From contig JARYLH010000029.1 in NCBI GenBank assembly GCA_029907755.1, positions 1-13,544 of the forward strand: a stretch of DNA of 13,544 bases, given 5' to 3'. Below the pieces are notes generated by a model that saw only the letters and a list, made by a program, of their open reading frames with translations, made no database searches and was not told the DNA's origin. Shown here piece after piece: positions 13,292-13,544 of the stretch. The translations under genes and the position numbers were made by a program. The stretch is from Candidatus Methanosuratincola sp. Its GTDB lineage: Archaea; Thermoproteota; Methanomethylicia; Methanomethylicales; Methanomethylicaceae. How positions within the stretch are numbered: the stretch's first letter is position 1; every line of letters starts with the position of its first letter.

Positions 13292-13544
13292 ATGCCTGGC
13301 CCTTTGCGGGAGGCTGCCGCCGATCTGAGGTATCTGCTCTCGAAGGGGTACAGGCGTTCTTCAGCCGTGAGGTTCGTGGCAGACAGGTATCGCCTGAGCC
13401 GGGCTGATCGCCTCGCCCTGTACCGCTGCGTTTACCCAACGGATGCCGCGGAATCACACTTCAGGAAGGTCGTACCTGCCGAGGATCTGCGCGGGGCGGT
13501 CATGTCAATCGACGGTTTCAATGTACTGCGGACTGTCCACGCTG
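13292..13544 (+). CDS. DUF434-family protein, N-terminal part (cut by window end)
   Basis: The first 84 codons are visible and the frame is open at the window end. The start region LREAAADLRYLLSKGYRRSS (5-24) followed by VRFVADRYRLSRADRLALYR (26-45) matches my memory of DUF434, a mostly archaeal family of unknown function, where a helical N-terminal part is followed by a second domain. Here that second domain begins with MSIDGFNVLRTV (71-82), whose hDGxNVL pattern resembles the first strand and acidic residue of PIN/NYN-type nucleases. That last point is inference and only one acidic residue can be seen. The ATG at 13292 lies nine bases after the leuS stop without an obvious Shine-Dalgarno motif, suggesting coupling with leuS. 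Confidence 0.75.
   Translation, partial: MPGPLREAAADLRYLLSKGYRRSSAVRFVADRYRLSRADRLALYRCVYPTDAAESHFRKVVPAEDLRGAVMSIDGFNVLRTVHA

Noticed and set aside
1..13544. Search by eye for CRISPR arrays, tRNA genes, insertion sequences, attachment sites and long direct repeats
   Set aside because: Apart from the KKEE tandem repeat in L12 no such structure was seen; gaps are short and explained by promoters and terminators.

Overview
This window looks like a core-genome segment of an archaeon, most likely from the TACK group (Crenarchaeota, Thaumarchaeota, Korarchaeota, Bathyarchaeota and relatives). The products are archaeal or eukaryote-like: L31e, aIF6, LX/L18a-type protein, prefoldin alpha, Sec61-gamma-type SecE, Spt5, P0-type L10, P1-type L12, DtdA-type deacylase, and archaeal AlaRS and LeuRS. 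The gene order L31e, aIF6, LX, pfdA, ftsY, then secE, spt5, L11, L1, L10, L12, alaS is close to the arrangement known from Sulfolobus-like genomes. I cannot place it to a named phylum from sequence reading alone. All genes lie on the + strand and the coding density is very high. Most starts carry a GGTGA- or GGAGG-type Shine-Dalgarno motif. TTG is a common start codon (aIF6, FtsY, Spt5, L11).

Layout. Positions 2-2294 hold the end of L31e, then aIF6, LX, prefoldin alpha and the SRP receptor FtsY, tightly packed and sometimes overlapping; this reads as one operon for ribosome maturation, folding and membrane targeting. After an 80-base gap with a promoter-like sequence, 2375-4125 holds argF (ornithine carbamoyltransferase) overlapping dtdA (D-aminoacyl-tRNA deacylase). 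This pair sits between ftsY and secE. A clear TATA-like box near 4144 begins the secE-spt5-L11-L1-L10 unit (4203-6958). secE is only 58 codons long. Its short predicted leader can fold into a 10-bp hairpin that covers the secE ribosome binding site and ends at the base before the ATG.

L12 (7071-7400) has its own promoter-like sequence and is followed by a strong hairpin with T-runs, so it looks like a separate transcription unit. alaS (7578-10346) follows its own TATA-like box, then leuS (10394-13282) and the start of a DUF434-family gene cut off by the window end (13292-13544).

Together the genes serve ribosome assembly and the ribosomal stalk (aIF6, L11, L1, L10, L12), transcription elongation (Spt5), protein export (FtsY, SecE), folding (prefoldin) and tRNA charging and proofreading (AlaRS, LeuRS, DtdA), with one arginine biosynthesis enzyme. 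I see no mobile elements, CRISPR arrays, tRNA or rRNA genes, and no clearly new multi-gene system. The points worth a second look are regulatory or structural: the secE leader hairpin, the unclear L12 start (an ATC codon sits where the family methionine belongs), the tail-less L10, the separate L12 unit, the argF-dtdA placement, and the DUF434 protein with a PIN/NYN-like motif. There is no gene-free stretch above 300 bases; the longest gap is 7401-7577.
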